Assembly (NCBI GenBank): GCA_023391695.1
Contig: JAEWAK010000037.1
Location: 364,501-428,500 of the forward strand
From: Bacillota bacterium
GTDB lineage: Bacteria; Bacillota; Clostridia; Lachnospirales; Lachnospiraceae
Direction of reading: 5' to 3'
DNA: 64,000 nucleotides
The position numbers and the translations under genes were made by a program. A model generated the notes under the pieces. The model made no database searches and was not told where the DNA came from. It was given only the letters and a program-made list of their open reading frames with translations. Each line of letters starts with the position of its first letter. The stretch's first letter is position 1. Below, one piece after another: positions 7,927 through 15,555 of this stretch.

Positions 7927-8511
7927 TTAGTTAACTGTTACATCAGCATTACCACTACTGCCACCCCATCCTTCTGTCGCTACGATACAATAGTTTGTAC
8001 TGCCAACGGACTGCCCAAGATTTCTCCAGCCGTTAAAGTGTTCCCCAAGATTTATACCACTACTGCCATTCCCGCTGCAATTGTACTGGGTAAAAGTTGT
8101 ATATCCCTGGATGGAAGGTCCGGTTACCGATTGTGTGTATAAAGTGTATGTGCCTTTACTGGTATTATAGGTACCTCGGTTAGTGCCGCCGCCGCGACCG
8201 ATATAATATTCTACGAGCGGTCCCGTAAGCCAGCCATAAACACCAAAATATTGAGCACCACTGGCGTAGCCTGACCAGGTCATGGTTCTGTTTCCCGAAG
8301 GATTATAACCTTTACCTGCAACAAAATTCCCGACATTACTCCAGTTAACCCTGTAGCGTCCGCCAGCTAAATTCTCGTAGTTTACTGTCCCCTGACCGTT
8401 TGTCCAACTTTGCGAGTAGTTTGTGGCTGACGCGGGTACTGCAAACAACATGGTAAAACAAGCTGTAATTGTCAGCAATGCAATTAAACTTTTCTTATTA
8501 AACTTAAACAT
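7927..8511 (-). CDS. Secreted endo-1,4-beta-xylanase, GH11, compact form
   Basis: 194 residues from ATG 8511 (GGGAGG and AAAGG upstream). A signal peptide ends near VPASA. The mature part is a GH11 jelly roll: QSWTNGQGTVNYENLAGG, RYRVNWSNVGNFVAGKGYNP, FGVYGWLTGPLVEYYIG with the nucleophile Glu, and VATEGWGGSSGNADVTV with the acid/base Glu. GH11 cleaves internal xylan bonds outside the cell. The thumb/cord region between QGYTTFTQY and the FNGW helix is short and lacks the usual WSVRQSKR, giving a mature enzyme of about 165 residues against the usual 180-200. It has no carbohydrate-binding module. xylB and xylA follow upstream, consistent with one xylan-to-xylulose-5-phosphate route. Confidence 0.85.
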   Translation of the reverse strand: MFKFNKKSLIALLTITACFTMLFAVPASATNYSQSWTNGQGTVNYENLAGGRYRVNWSNVGNFVAGKGYNPSGNRTMTWSGYASGAQYFGVYGWLTGPLVEYYIGRGGGTNRGTYNTSKGTYTLYTQSVTGPSIQGYTTFTQYNCSGNGSSGINLGEHFNGWRNLGQSVGSTNYCIVATEGWGGSSGNADVTVN

Positions 8512-8571
8512 AAATACCTTTACCTCCCTAATAATTCTATCTGGCACTATTACCTACACACTATTTGAATA

Positions 8572-8733
8572 TTACCTCTTACATATCACTCCCTTTCCTG
8601 ACTTGCTGGTTTTCTTGCCACCAGCAGATTTTGTTGTTTTATTATTGTTGTTTTCTATCCCAGGCCAGTTCCAATCTCCCGATGAGTATTCCTTTACAGT
8701 GTTTTTATAAATTGCCTGCAAATTTACATACTA
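8572..8733 (-). pseudogene. Remnant of a second SUMF1-type gene
   Basis: On the minus strand this reads VNLQAIYKNTVKEYSSGDWN, then WPGIENNNNKTTKSAGGKKT before a stop. The gene at 6728-7633 has SGFWNWPAIENNNNKTKPVG at the matching place, and the DNA match is visible over about 50 bp. The flanks do not continue the fold. The rest of 8512-9333 holds one long palindrome and the xylB terminator. Confidence 0.55.
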
Positions 8734-8973
8734 GTGTACCACTTGATCCGTAATGTTACTTAAGGCTGTATGTAAACCGCTTCATTTTATAGTAGTTTCT
8801 TATTAATGCGACTCATATGGGATGATGAATTCTTTCTGTGACTGAGAATTAGCAGAATACAGTTTAATAGTATTGCAAAAATATCTTATAACTAGAAAAC
8901 ACTTTGCAGATAAAATTACTTTTATGAATTGGAAAGAATATAAATGCTAAAAAATAACATGCGGACAAAAATC

Positions 8974-9010
8974 TTATATATTATATCAGTGCAGCTGATA
9001 TAATATATAA
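8974..9010. repeat. Perfect 16-bp AT-rich palindrome
   Basis: TTATATATTATATCAG and CTGATATAATATATAA flank a TGCAG loop. No gene is adjacent on either side within 300 bp. It could be a terminator relic or a member of the ATATAATGTC-type repeat families seen elsewhere in the window. Confidence 0.5.
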
Positions 9011-9231
9011 AAATTTTCTTTTCTCCCCCTACCTGGTAAATAAAAAATTTAAATGATTCTTTTCTTAAATAAATACGTCTGTTTCAATATCCTTCTATAT
9101 GGAATATTTATTAATCTACCTTAGATATTATCATACAACTAATTACCATTTTTATCCTTTCATAAATTGCTATTTATTAATCAATAATTGCTATTGCTGT
9201 CTTCTATCCGTCAATACCCTAACTCATTCAA

Positions 9232-9315
9232 AAGGGACTGCTGCAAAATCTTAAACTTATAAAACTTACACTCTTCCGTAAGTAATATAACTAAGACTTT
9301 TGCAGCAATCCCTTA
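9232..9315 (-). terminator. Long terminator hairpin after xylB, IS-end-like arms
   Basis: AAGGGACTGCTGCAAAATCTTA pairs with its near-complement at 9292-9315, with an inner ACTTAC/GTAAGT stem, and ends in TTTT on the minus strand. It begins 19 bp past the xylB stop. The arm GGGACTGCTGCAAAA also occurs singly at 4899-4913, so it may be part of a dispersed repeat. Confidence 0.65.
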
Positions 9316-9333
9316 ATATATAAATATATATAA

Positions 9334-10806
9334 TTACTCGGCCATGCGGTCAAACATATTCTTTAAGCTTGGATATAAATCCTTGAATACGTCGTATTTC
9401 TTGTTATACAATGCAACGATTTCCGGATCCTGTTCCGTAGTTTCGATTACCGTGATCAGCTTTCCGGCGGCTTCTTCCACGGTTGCATATTTACCGCAGC
9501 CTACGGCAGCTAAGATAGCTGCACCAAAGGCAGGTCCTTCTTCGCTGTTGATTTTATCAACTTTTACATTAAGAACATTGGCAATGATCTTGCACCATAA
9601 AGGACTCTTTGCACCGCCGCCGTTAATACGGATCCGTTCAATTGAAACCCCTAACTTCTTGGTGATTTCAAAAGAATCACGGAGTGCAAAGGCTACGCCT
9701 TCCAGTACGGCCTGGGTCATATCGGCGCGGCTGGTATCCATCGTCATACCGATAAAGGTACCTCTTGCATTTGGGTTATTGTGAGGTGTTCTCTCACCCA
9801 TAAGGTAAGGAAGGAAGTATACGTTATTTTCCCCAAGTTTCTTAATATCAGCCTGTTCCTTTCCGTATTCCCTGGTTCCGATAATTTCGTCCATCCACCA
9901 CTTGTTGGATGCTGCTGCGGAAAGCATAACTCCCATAAAATGATATTTACCGTCTGCATGGGCAAATACGTGAAGGGCGTTCTTATCTACTTCTGCATAT
10001 TCTTTGCTGGCAATAAATACAACGCCGGAGGTTCCGAGGGAAACATTGCACATGCCATGTCCCACGGTGCCGGTGCCGACTGCGGCAACCGCCTGGTCTC
10101 CGCCGCCTGCAATTACTTTAACCGTTTCCGGAAGTCCCAGCTCACTTGCAACCTCTTTCTTTAAGGTACCGACCACCTGGTAGCTTTCAAATATCTTTGC
10201 TAACTGTTCTTCCTTTAAACCGATAATCTCAAGCATTTCCTTAGACCAGCATTTATACTTCACATCCAGTAACAACATACCGGAGGCATCGGATACGTCC
10301 GTGCAGTGAACACCGGATAAACAGTACGCTGCATAGTCTTTAGGAAGCATAACCTTTTTGATCCGGGCAAAATTGTCCGGTTCCTGATTTTTTACCCATA
10401 ACAGCTTAGGTGCCGTAAATCCGGTCAGGGCCATATTGCCGGTATAGGCTGATATTTTATCCCTGCCGATTTCATTATTCAAATAATCACATTCTGCCTG
10501 GGTACGTCCGTCATTCCACAGGATTGCAGGGCGTATTACCTTGTCGTTTTCATCCAGGATAACCATACCGTGCATCTGCCCGCTGAAGCTGATACCGTCT
10601 ACTGTGGTTTTGTCACAATCCTTCGTCAGTTCCTTAATGCCATCCATCAAGGCAAAATACCAGTCCTCAGGATTTTGTTCCGACCAGCCCGGCTGGGGGA
10701 AATATAACGGATATTCCCTTGTTACGATACTTTTAATGTTACCGCCTTCGTCCATTAACAATAGTTTTACAGAAGATGTTCCTAAATCTACACCAATATA
10801 TAACAT
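9334..10806 (-). CDS. xylB: Xylulokinase
   Basis: 490 residues from ATG 10806 with AGAGGG upstream; an in-frame start 90 bases earlier has none. It is an FGGY-family sugar kinase: N-terminal phosphate-binding IGVDLGTSSVKLLLMDE, substrate motif GISFSGQMHGMVILDE, WNDGRT, catalytic Asp region GGGDQAVAAVGTGTV, and the C-terminal GGGAKSPLWCKIIANVL. The GQMHGMV and WNDGRT motifs are typical of xylulokinase rather than glycerol kinase or gluconokinase. It phosphorylates D-xylulose to xylulose 5-phosphate in the cytoplasm. It follows xylA on the same strand after a 300-bp gap filled with palindromic repeats, so it may be read through from the xylA promoter. Confidence 0.93.
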   Translation of the reverse strand: MLYIGVDLGTSSVKLLLMDEGGNIKSIVTREYPLYFPQPGWSEQNPEDWYFALMDGIKELTKDCDKTTVDGISFSGQMHGMVILDENDKVIRPAILWNDGRTQAECDYLNNEIGRDKISAYTGNMALTGFTAPKLLWVKNQEPDNFARIKKVMLPKDYAAYCLSGVHCTDVSDASGMLLLDVKYKCWSKEMLEIIGLKEEQLAKIFESYQVVGTLKKEVASELGLPETVKVIAGGGDQAVAAVGTGTVGHGMCNVSLGTSGVVFIASKEYAEVDKNALHVFAHADGKYHFMGVMLSAAASNKWWMDEIIGTREYGKEQADIKKLGENNVYFLPYLMGERTPHNNPNARGTFIGMTMDTSRADMTQAVLEGVAFALRDSFEITKKLGVSIERIRINGGGAKSPLWCKIIANVLNVKVDKINSEEGPAFGAAILAAVGCGKYATVEEAAGKLITVIETTEQDPEIVALYNKKYDVFKDLYPSLKNMFDRMAE

Positions 10807-10842
10807 AATTAATACCCTCTGATTAACACATCCGTAAGTTGA

Positions 10843-10930
10843 TGTGTTACTGCCACATACGATAGAATGCGGACCTGATATGCATTCTATTGCCAAAAAT
10901 GAAAAGACTGAAAGAATCTATATGTGGCAT
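10843..10930. repeat. Nested palindromic intergenic repeat (GTGTTACTGCCACA family)
   Basis: TGCCACATA (10851) pairs with TATGTGGCA (10920s) around an inner ATAGAATGC/GCATTCTAT hairpin. The 14-mer GTGTTACTGCCACA recurs at about 44996-45009, followed there too by GAAAGAATC and GTGGCA. It lies directly upstream of xylB. Confidence 0.55.
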
Positions 10931-10984
10931 CCCTTTCTTTTATTATATTTTCTTTGAAAACCAGCTCCCATACATATCTCAGTA

Positions 10985-11030
10985 TAGTATGCAGCAAAGC
11001 GGAATGAGAAAATCCGTTTTGAATTGTCCG
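10985..11030. repeat. GCAGCAAAGCGGA-family hairpin repeat
   Basis: AGTATGCAGCAAAGCGGA with a partly complementary TCCGTTTTGAA. Related copies are at 12661-12699 (before xylR) and, inverted, at 26640-26700 (between SDR and kinase genes). All are in gene gaps. Confidence 0.5.
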
Positions 11031-11108
11031 TATACCGCCGCCGCGGCATAACAAACATAGTTATCCGTTATACCGCCTTGGCCGGCCATCTATTGTTACG
11101 GAATATTA

Positions 11109-12425
11109 TCATGTTTCGATAATATATTGATTTAATATGGACTCCAGCAGCTCCTGCCTTCCGGACACATTGGGAGTGGTGCCATTTTTCAGGGCATAAG
11201 CTTCCAATTCCTTAAAGCCGGCTTTGCCGTCCACAATATCCTTGCCGATCCCTTCCGTATAGCTTGCGTAACGGTTCACTATGAAGTTTTCAAACACTTT
11301 ATCTTCAATTAATTTTGCGGCTACTTGTAAGCCCCTTGCAAAAGCATCCATTCCGGCAATATAAGCATAGAATAAATCTGCTTCTTCAAATGAAGCACGT
11401 CTGACCTTGGAGTCAAAGTTAAGTCCGCCTTTTGTCAAGCCTCCGGCTAACAGGATCTCATACATGGCTAAAGTCGTGTCATAAATATTGGTGGGGAACT
11501 GGTCTGTATCCCAGCCAAGATTACTGTCACCCTGGTTGGCATCCACACTTCCCAATACACCGTTAATACGGCTTGTGTTTAATTCATGCTGGAAGGTATG
11601 CATGGCAAGTGTAGCATGGTTGGCTTCAATATTTAATTTAAATTTATCAATTAAATTGTACTTTCTAAGGAAAGCAAGAACCGTAGCAGCATCCGTATCA
11701 TATTGATGTTTGGTTGGTTCCTTCGGTTTTGGTTCGATTAAGAATTGGCCCGTAAATCCGATTTCCTGTGCATAATCGCAGGCCAATTTCAGTAGCCGGG
11801 CGAAATTGTCAAGTTCCAGCGAGGTATCCGTGTTAAGCAGGGTCTCATAACCTTCCCTTCCGCCCCAGAATACATAATTTTCACCGCCAAGTTCCTTGGT
11901 GATCTCCATAGCCTTTTTAATCTGTGCCGCAGCATAGGCGAATACCGTTGCATTGCAGGAAGTTCCTGCTCCGTGAACAAAACGGGGATTGCTAAACGCA
12001 TTGGTTGTACCCCATAAGCATTTTATTCCGGTACGTACCATTTCTTCTTTGATAACCGCAACAATCTCATCAAGTCTTGCATTGGTTTCTGCCAGGTCTT
12101 TTCCTTCCGGAGCAATATCCCTGTCGTGGAAACAGAAGAAAGGAATCTGCATTTTTTCCATAAATTCAAAAGCGGCATGTACTCTTTCTTTCGCTACTTC
12201 CATAGGACAATCCGCATTGTCCCAGGGACGGAACATGGTACCTACGCCAAATGGGTCATTGCCCATATAAGTAAATGTATGCCAGTAGGACATGGCAAAT
12301 CTTAACTGCTCTTTCATGGTTTTTCCCATTACAACCTCATCCGGATTGTAATACTTAAAAGCCAGCGGATTCTTGCTTCCCGGGCCTTCATAATTAATCT
12401 TTCCTATCCCTTCAAAATAAGCCAT
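11109..12425 (-). CDS. xylA: Xylose isomerase
   Basis: 438 residues from ATG 12425, with AGGAGG 9-10 bases upstream; the in-frame start 30 bases earlier is not supported. It shows the class II xylose isomerase features: FCFHDRDIAPEG with the catalytic His/Asp, VFWGGREGYETLLNTD, the metal-ligand motif FLIEPKPKEPTKHQYDTD, NIEANHATLAMHTFQHEL, and GSVDANQGDSNLGWDTDQFP. Length equals that of the clostridial enzymes. It converts D-xylose to D-xylulose in the cytoplasm. Its promoter carries a TTGATA-type operator directly over the -10 and start site, next to the divergent ROK repressor, so xylose induction through XylR is expected. Confidence 0.96.
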   Translation of the reverse strand: MAYFEGIGKINYEGPGSKNPLAFKYYNPDEVVMGKTMKEQLRFAMSYWHTFTYMGNDPFGVGTMFRPWDNADCPMEVAKERVHAAFEFMEKMQIPFFCFHDRDIAPEGKDLAETNARLDEIVAVIKEEMVRTGIKCLWGTTNAFSNPRFVHGAGTSCNATVFAYAAAQIKKAMEITKELGGENYVFWGGREGYETLLNTDTSLELDNFARLLKLACDYAQEIGFTGQFLIEPKPKEPTKHQYDTDAATVLAFLRKYNLIDKFKLNIEANHATLAMHTFQHELNTSRINGVLGSVDANQGDSNLGWDTDQFPTNIYDTTLAMYEILLAGGLTKGGLNFDSKVRRASFEEADLFYAYIAGMDAFARGLQVAAKLIEDKVFENFIVNRYASYTEGIGKDIVDGKAGFKELEAYALKNGTTPNVSGRQELLESILNQYIIET

Positions 12426-12465
12426 ATACAACAACCTCCTATATAGTTTTTTCACTGAACTAATG

Positions 12466-12505
12466 TTGATACTATCAATATATCAAGATTTCACTACTTT
12501 GTCAA
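12466..12505 (-). promoter_or_regulatory. xylA promoter with probable XylR operator
   Basis: On the minus strand, TTGACA (12505-12500), a 17-bp spacer and TATATT (12482-12477) form a near-consensus promoter. Immediately downstream and overlapping the -10 is the 13-bp palindrome TTGATACTATCAA (12466-12478), with a third TTGATA half-site at 12486-12481. The position suits a repressor that blocks initiation. Confidence 0.75.
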
Positions 12506-12660
12506 GGCGTATCTCCTGTTTTCACCTTGTACTTCATGCGTTCGTCGTGCCGCGTACTTTCTTCCCTCTTTTCAATAAATTATTTTTATGTTATGATTAA
12601 TGTAATATGAACATAACTATTCAGTCTCCGTTACTGTGAAGGTTCTGAATCTGTAGGAGC

Positions 12661-12699
12661 ATGCAGCAAAGCGAAATGTGATATCCGCTTTGACTGCCC
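12661..12699. repeat. GCAGCAAAGCGGA-family hairpin repeat, second copy
   Basis: ATGCAGCAAAGCGAAATG followed by ATCCGCTTTGACTGCCCG; AAAGCG pairs with CGCTTT. It sits just upstream of xylR, and the region 12506-12660 shows nothing else I can support. Confidence 0.5.
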
Positions 12700-12785
12700 G
12701 GAACTTTCAGGAGGAACGGCTGGGTAGTTACTGTTTTTTACTAAATTATGGCAGTTTCCTTACTGTCATAGATTGGATGGGTAAC

Positions 12786-13946
12786 ATGATAACAGGAAGC
12801 AAGGAACTTATTCGTGATATAAACAGTACTTTGGTGTTGGAAACTATCATAAACTCAAAGCCGATTTCAAGGGCTGCCATATCAAAAAAGCTGGGTCTTA
12901 CGAAAGCTACCATTTCTACAATTGTGCAGGATCTGATTAACAAAGACCTGGTAATCGAAATAGGGAGTGACGACACGGACCTTGGCAGGAAGCCGATTTT
13001 ACTCAGTTTCAATAAGAAAGCCGGCTATGTAATCAGCATTGATATCGGTGTTGAAACCATTTCGGCATTACTGACGGATTTAGTGGGTGAAGACTGCAGC
13101 CTGAAACAAATCAAAACACCAAAGGCCAACGAGAACATTGTTTACGTCTTAAGCCATTTGATCGAATCCATGAAACCGGCTGATTCCGTAACGACTTACG
13201 GTCTGACCGGGATATCCTTAGGCATTCACGGTGTCGTGTATCAGAATAAAGTTTCCTTTACACCTTATTATGATTTAACCGGAATCGACCTGGCAGGTGA
13301 ACTGGAACAACATTTTCATACACCTGTTTTTCTGGAAAATGAAGCAAACCTGTCCGTATTAGGTGAGAAAACCTTTATGTTTGATTATCCCAACATAGCC
13401 AATATCAGTGTCCATTCCGGTATAGGACTCGGGTTACTGATTAACAATACACTCTATACCGGTTATAACGGCCGGGCCGGGGAATTCGGCCATACCATCG
13501 TGGAAGTTGACGGAAAGGCATGTCCCTGCGGCAACCATGGCTGTCTGGAACAATATGTGTCCGAACGGGCATTACTTAAGGATTTTGCAGAGAAAAAGGG
13601 ATTAACTGATCTGGATTTTGAAATCCTCTCCTCCATGTATCAGACCGGAGACAGGGATGCCATTGATATTATGGACAGATTTATAAAATATATGTCTGTC
13701 TGTATTAATAACGTTTTAAATGCTTATAACCCAGACATAGTTATCATAAACAGTTCCTTTACCAGTTTTTTCCCCGGAATTACCAAACTGATCGAACAAT
13801 CCTTAAACAGCAGGATGAACAGTGTGACCCATATAGTCCCGTCCGCACTGCAGGATTCTTCCATTCTGCTTGGCGGCATCAGTGTGGTTGTAAAGAATTT
13901 TCTTGCCATCAGTACATTAAAATTGCAGAATAATGAACTATTCTGA
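12786..13946 (+). CDS. xylR: ROK-family xylose repressor
   Basis: 386 residues from the ATG at 12786 (MITGSKELIRDINSTLVLET). An N-terminal winged helix (NSKPISRAAISKKLGLTKAT) is followed by the ROK sugar-kinase-like domain: YVISIDIGVETISALLTDL, LENEANLSVLGE, SVHSGIGLGLLINN, GRAGEFGHTIVEVDGKACPC and the zinc motif CPCGNHGCLE. Such proteins bind xyl operators and release them on xylose. It is divergent from xylA, whose promoter carries a fitting palindrome. The start is uncertain: an upstream frame adds 36 residues but has no family resemblance, and the chosen ATG has only a weak GGATGG. Confidence 0.88.
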   Translation: MITGSKELIRDINSTLVLETIINSKPISRAAISKKLGLTKATISTIVQDLINKDLVIEIGSDDTDLGRKPILLSFNKKAGYVISIDIGVETISALLTDLVGEDCSLKQIKTPKANENIVYVLSHLIESMKPADSVTTYGLTGISLGIHGVVYQNKVSFTPYYDLTGIDLAGELEQHFHTPVFLENEANLSVLGEKTFMFDYPNIANISVHSGIGLGLLINNTLYTGYNGRAGEFGHTIVEVDGKACPCGNHGCLEQYVSERALLKDFAEKKGLTDLDFEILSSMYQTGDRDAIDIMDRFIKYMSVCINNVLNAYNPDIVIINSSFTSFFPGITKLIEQSLNSRMNSVTHIVPSALQDSSILLGGISVVVKNFLAISTLKLQNNELF

Positions 13947-13990
13947 TATACCGAAAATACCTGTAATTTTTACAATTCTTACTATATGTA

Positions 13991-14067
13991 TTTAAATAAC
14001 TTTAATAAAAAACAGCAGTATGGAAATCAAATTTTCATACTGCTGTTTTTTATTAAAGTTATTTAAA
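13991..14067. terminator. Bidirectional terminator with 32-bp perfect arms
   Basis: From 13991 an arm beginning TTTAAATAACTTTAAT and ending CAGCAGTATG is matched exactly by its complement ending at 14067. A and T tracts flank the GC core, so it can end both xylR and the lipid kinase. It includes the stop codon of the latter. Confidence 0.9.
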
Positions 14068-14974
14068 CTGCCACTTCTTCTTTATTCCGGATTATCTTGA
14101 CAGCCTTGTTTATATTGACGATATTTACCGTCTGGAACTCACCGCCGAATTCGCCGTCTATGGACCAGGGTACCATTTCCTCCGAGGTTAGAAGGATTTC
14201 CTTTACAGGGAAGGAAAAGATATGGTCACTGTTTAAATTACCTTTTAACAGGTCGTTAATAATCCCCTGAAAATCCAGTACATTCTGGGGCATCTTAATA
14301 AAGATCCCTTCAAACAGGCCGTCATCCAACAATACATCTTTTCCGGTCAGTCCTTTGATCCCTCCTACGGATATGGAATTTGCCACCATTCCATAAATAA
14401 AATTATCGGTAATGACTCTGTCTGCGCAGGTTATTTCCATATGATAGGACTTCCAATTGGGTAATCGCTTTACACCTTCAAGAATATAAGCCAGTTTTCC
14501 CAGCATGTTTTTCGTAGTCTGGGGCGTTTCATAAGAGGCATCGGTAAAAAGTCCGAAGGCAGCCGTATATGTAAAGTATTCCCCATTAATTAAACCGACA
14601 TCGCATGGAAATGCTTCTCCACTTAAAACTACATTAGCTGCTTTCGGAAGGTTTTTAGGCAGTTTCAGATTATAAGCAAAATCATTGGTAGTTCCTGAAG
14701 GAATGTAACCAATACACGGTTTCTGCTCACTGTGCATAATTCCGCCAATTACTTCATTTAAGGTTCCATCCCCGCCGGAGCATACAATCAGTTCATATTC
14801 TTCACGGCTTAAACAATCCATCACTATTTTCTTTGCATCCTTCTTGCCGGCAGTTGCATATATAACAACCTCATAATCGCTTTTCACAAAATATTCGATG
14901 ATACTTGACAGCCAGTTTTTTATTTTACTCTTTCCGGCAAGAGGATTATAGATAAACAAAAGTTTTTTTTTCAT
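14063..14974 (-). CDS. Diacylglycerol/lipid kinase, YegS/DgkB family
   Basis: 303 residues, AGAGG before the ATG. The DAGK catalytic domain is clear: LLFIYNPLAGKSKIKNWL, VCSGGDGTLNEVIGGIM (nucleotide-binding GGDGT), YIPSGTTNDFAYNLKLPKN, and the C-terminal SIDGEFGGEFQTVNI. The family phosphorylates diacylglycerol or related lipids at the membrane face and recycles lipid from lipoteichoic acid synthesis. The exact substrate cannot be read from sequence. It stands alone, ended by the long shared terminator. Confidence 0.9.
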   Translation of the reverse strand: MKKKLLFIYNPLAGKSKIKNWLSSIIEYFVKSDYEVVIYATAGKKDAKKIVMDCLSREEYELIVCSGGDGTLNEVIGGIMHSEQKPCIGYIPSGTTNDFAYNLKLPKNLPKAANVVLSGEAFPCDVGLINGEYFTYTAAFGLFTDASYETPQTTKNMLGKLAYILEGVKRLPNWKSYHMEITCADRVITDNFIYGMVANSISVGGIKGLTGKDVLLDDGLFEGIFIKMPQNVLDFQGIINDLLKGNLNSDHIFSFPVKEILLTSEEMVPWSIDGEFGGEFQTVNIVNINKAVKIIRNKEEVAV

Positions 14975-14984
14975 ATTTACCTCT

Positions 14985-15184
14985 CATTTCGCCGCCAGGC
15001 GGCACAGAATCCGGTGAAAGAAGCCGGCTGGCGGATTCTATACACCTATATACGGCAGACAGGTCTGCAATATTGCCACAACCTAAAAATGTGAAAGGAT
15101 CTAGCTCCCATTGCATATCCGAAACTCCAGTTTCGGATACTGCCATAAATCAGGGTGTGAATTATGCTTTTCAATAATTCACAC
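14985..15184. repeat. Hairpin-dense intergenic stretch
   Basis: Several stems follow one another: ATCCGAAAC/GTTTCGGAT near 15117-15137 and GTGTGAATTAT/ATAATTCACAC (15155-15184), plus a TGCCACA...GAAAGGATC part like the repeat at 10843. The last hairpin directly follows the spore protein stop and may act as its terminator, though its T tract is poor. Confidence 0.5.
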
Positions 15185-15411
15185 TAAGCATCCTTTCTTC
15201 CCTCTTGTTTGTTTAAATTCCCCATCTGCATTTGCTTCTTCCTTCTTGTCATGATTCCGCCGATCCGTCCGGTTTCCTTAGCAGATAATGACTTCCATCC
15301 GCTATTTAATACCTTATCTAAAAGTCCAAGCTCCGATGCTATTTCATATTTTAATTTTTCATCTGCTTTTAACTCATTTAAATTTACTGCTTCTGCTTTT
15401 TTTGTACTCAT
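15184..15411 (-). CDS. Small acid-soluble spore protein, alpha/beta type
   Basis: 75 residues from ATG 15411, with AAAGGGTG upstream. The diagnostic segment is present: LKYEIASELGLLDKVLNSGW, then LSAKETGRIGGIMTRRKKQ, corresponding to the KxExAxELG and GxIGGxM regions that bind DNA and hold the germination protease site. The N-terminus is Lys/Glu-rich and longer than in Bacillus SspA/B, as in clostridial members. These proteins coat spore DNA. Sigma-G control is expected but I could not identify its promoter with confidence. Confidence 0.85.
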   Translation of the reverse strand: MSTKKAEAVNLNELKADEKLKYEIASELGLLDKVLNSGWKSLSAKETGRIGGIMTRRKKQMQMGNLNKQEGRKDA

Positions 15412-15444
15412 ATTATTATTATACACCCTTTCTAGATTTTAACA

Positions 15445-15491
15445 AGGGACTGTTTTCATTACAATTTATCTCTTGTAGTGAAACAGTCCCT
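15445..15491 (-). terminator. Terminator of the chemoreceptor gene
   Basis: AGGGACTGTTTTCATTAC pairs with GTAGTGAAACAGTCCC, with TTGTT next on the minus strand. Confidence 0.75.
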
Positions 15492-15555
15492 GTTTTATTT
15501 CTATATAAAGTGTAGCCTTGATATATTTATTTCATACCTTTGGCATAAAACTTAT

